From assembly GCA_964506935.1 (NCBI GenBank), contig CAZDOD010000082.1, positions 1 to 12,161 on the forward strand: 12,161 nt of DNA. The letters run 5' to 3'. Source of the DNA: CAZDOD01 sp964506935 (GTDB taxonomy: Bacteria > Desulfobacterota > Zymogenia > Zymogenales > Zymogenaceae). Positions 11,547 to 12,161 of the stretch are shown piece by piece. The notes beneath the pieces were generated by a model. The model worked only from the letters and a program-made list of their open reading frames with translations, was not told where the DNA came from and did no database searches. The stretch's first letter is position 1. Each line of letters opens with the position of its first letter. The position numbers were made by a program, and so were the translations under genes.

Positions 11547-12161
11547 ATGAAAGATTTAAAGACGCTCATTTTCAAGGAGTTGGAGCCGGGCCTGGCGCTC
11601 CTGACGTTAAATAGGCCCGATAGCCTCAACGCAATCGACGGCGATATGATCGACGAGTTCGACATGGTCTTCGATATGTTGTCCAAGAACAATAATATAA
11701 GGGTCTTGATTATCACAGGGGCGGGTCGCGGATTTTCTGCTGGGGCCGACCTAAAGAGCGTTCTGGCCTATAAGGACAAGGAGCATTTTTCCGATCCAGA
11801 GAGGTTTATGGAGCTTGTTCAGGAGCGCATATCATCGATCGTACTGAAATTGAGAAGGATACCGCAGCCGGTGATAGCGGCGATAAACGGCCCGGCGGCC
11901 GGCGGGGGATTCGCCATCGCCCTAGCGTCGGATGTGCGTATCGCCTCACCCGGGGCCTATTTTGTCGCCTCCTTCATAAATATCGGGCTATCGGGAGGAG
12001 AGATGGGATCGACCTATTTTCTGCCCCGTCTCATCGGGCTTTCGCGCGCATCGGAGATACTCTATACGGGCAGAAAGGTAATGGCCGATGAAGCGGAAAA
12101 GATCGGGCTTTTGAGTCAAGTGGTACCGAAGGAGGAACTGATTGAAAGGGCCGTTTCCTTG
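11547..12161 (+). CDS. Enoyl-CoA hydratase/isomerase (crotonase) family protein, 3' end outside the window
   Basis: 205 residues are visible and the frame is open to the window edge; a full crotonase is about 260 residues. The two oxyanion-hole segments are present: GRGFSAGADLKS (60-71) and NGPAAGGGFAIALASDVRIAS (114-134). The active-site loop reads IGLSGGEMGSTYFLPR (146-161). Glu152 appears to occupy the position of the second catalytic acid (Glu164 in rat crotonase, Asp in some isomerases). The first acid (Glu144 in rat) seems to be replaced by a hydrophobic residue in VASFINIG. Simple hydratase activity is therefore uncertain, and isomerase or another acyl-CoA reaction is possible. The ATG is 4 nt after the DUF362 stop with a weak ribosome binding site (AGG at 11541-11543), indicating co-transcription. 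Confidence 0.85.
   Translation, partial: MKDLKTLIFKELEPGLALLTLNRPDSLNAIDGDMIDEFDMVFDMLSKNNNIRVLIITGAGRGFSAGADLKSVLAYKDKEHFSDPERFMELVQERISSIVLKLRRIPQPVIAAINGPAAGGGFAIALASDVRIASPGAYFVASFINIGLSGGEMGSTYFLPRLIGLSRASEILYTGRKVMADEAEKIGLLSQVVPKEELIERAVSL

Overview
The window is a stretch of bacterial chromosome, probably from a metagenome-assembled genome: there is a 10-N placeholder gap at 8731-8740. The gene set suggests an anaerobic or microaerophilic Gram-negative bacterium, with a Desulfobacterota/deltaproteobacterial affiliation as the best guess. The signs are an outer-membrane-type lipoprotein, an RseC-family protein, many ferredoxin-type Fe-S proteins, an Rrf2 regulator, a one-piece tmRNA with a 10-residue tag (ADNYDYALAA), and frequent AGG (Arg) and ATA (Ile) codons. 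The affiliation is inference, not shown by the sequence.

Layout. (1) 177-1751 (-): a divergent, enlarged PurD-like ATP-grasp enzyme. (2) 2016-3077 (+): a lipoprotein resembling mammalian paraoxonase, with its own promoter and a strong terminator. (3) 3078-3451: a convergent intergenic region filled with palindromic repeats. (4) 5409 down to 3452 (-): a three-gene operon of Rrf2 regulator, ferredoxin-like Fe-S protein and zinc-ribbon/HD-domain protein. It is driven by a near-consensus promoter whose -10 box lies inside an inverted repeat. (5) 5612-6940 (+): glnA, a GSI-alpha glutamine synthetase. (6) 7836-7105 (-) a DUF2461 protein and 8488-7919 (-) a nitroreductase-family flavoprotein. (7) 8489-8907: a second copy of the palindromic repeat cluster, interrupted by the gap, then the tmRNA terminator. 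(8) 10320 down to 8908 (-): rseC-like gene, smpB and ssrA (tmRNA); rseC and smpB overlap by 4 nt, and tmRNA has its own candidate promoter. (9) 10439-12161 (+): a DUF362/ferredoxin Fe-S protein and, 4 nt downstream, an enoyl-CoA hydratase/isomerase family gene that runs off the window.

How the genes work together. SmpB and tmRNA form the trans-translation ribosome-rescue system. The Rrf2/Fe-S/HD operon looks like a self-regulated redox or nitrosative-stress module. The other genes are mostly separate units. No phage, plasmid, IS transposase, CRISPR or recognised defence locus is present. The points most worth following up are the full conservation of the paraoxonase active site in a bacterial lipoprotein, the unusual PurD, the Rrf2 operon with its operator, the duplicated composite palindromic repeat, and a candidate leaderless rseC-smpB transcript.
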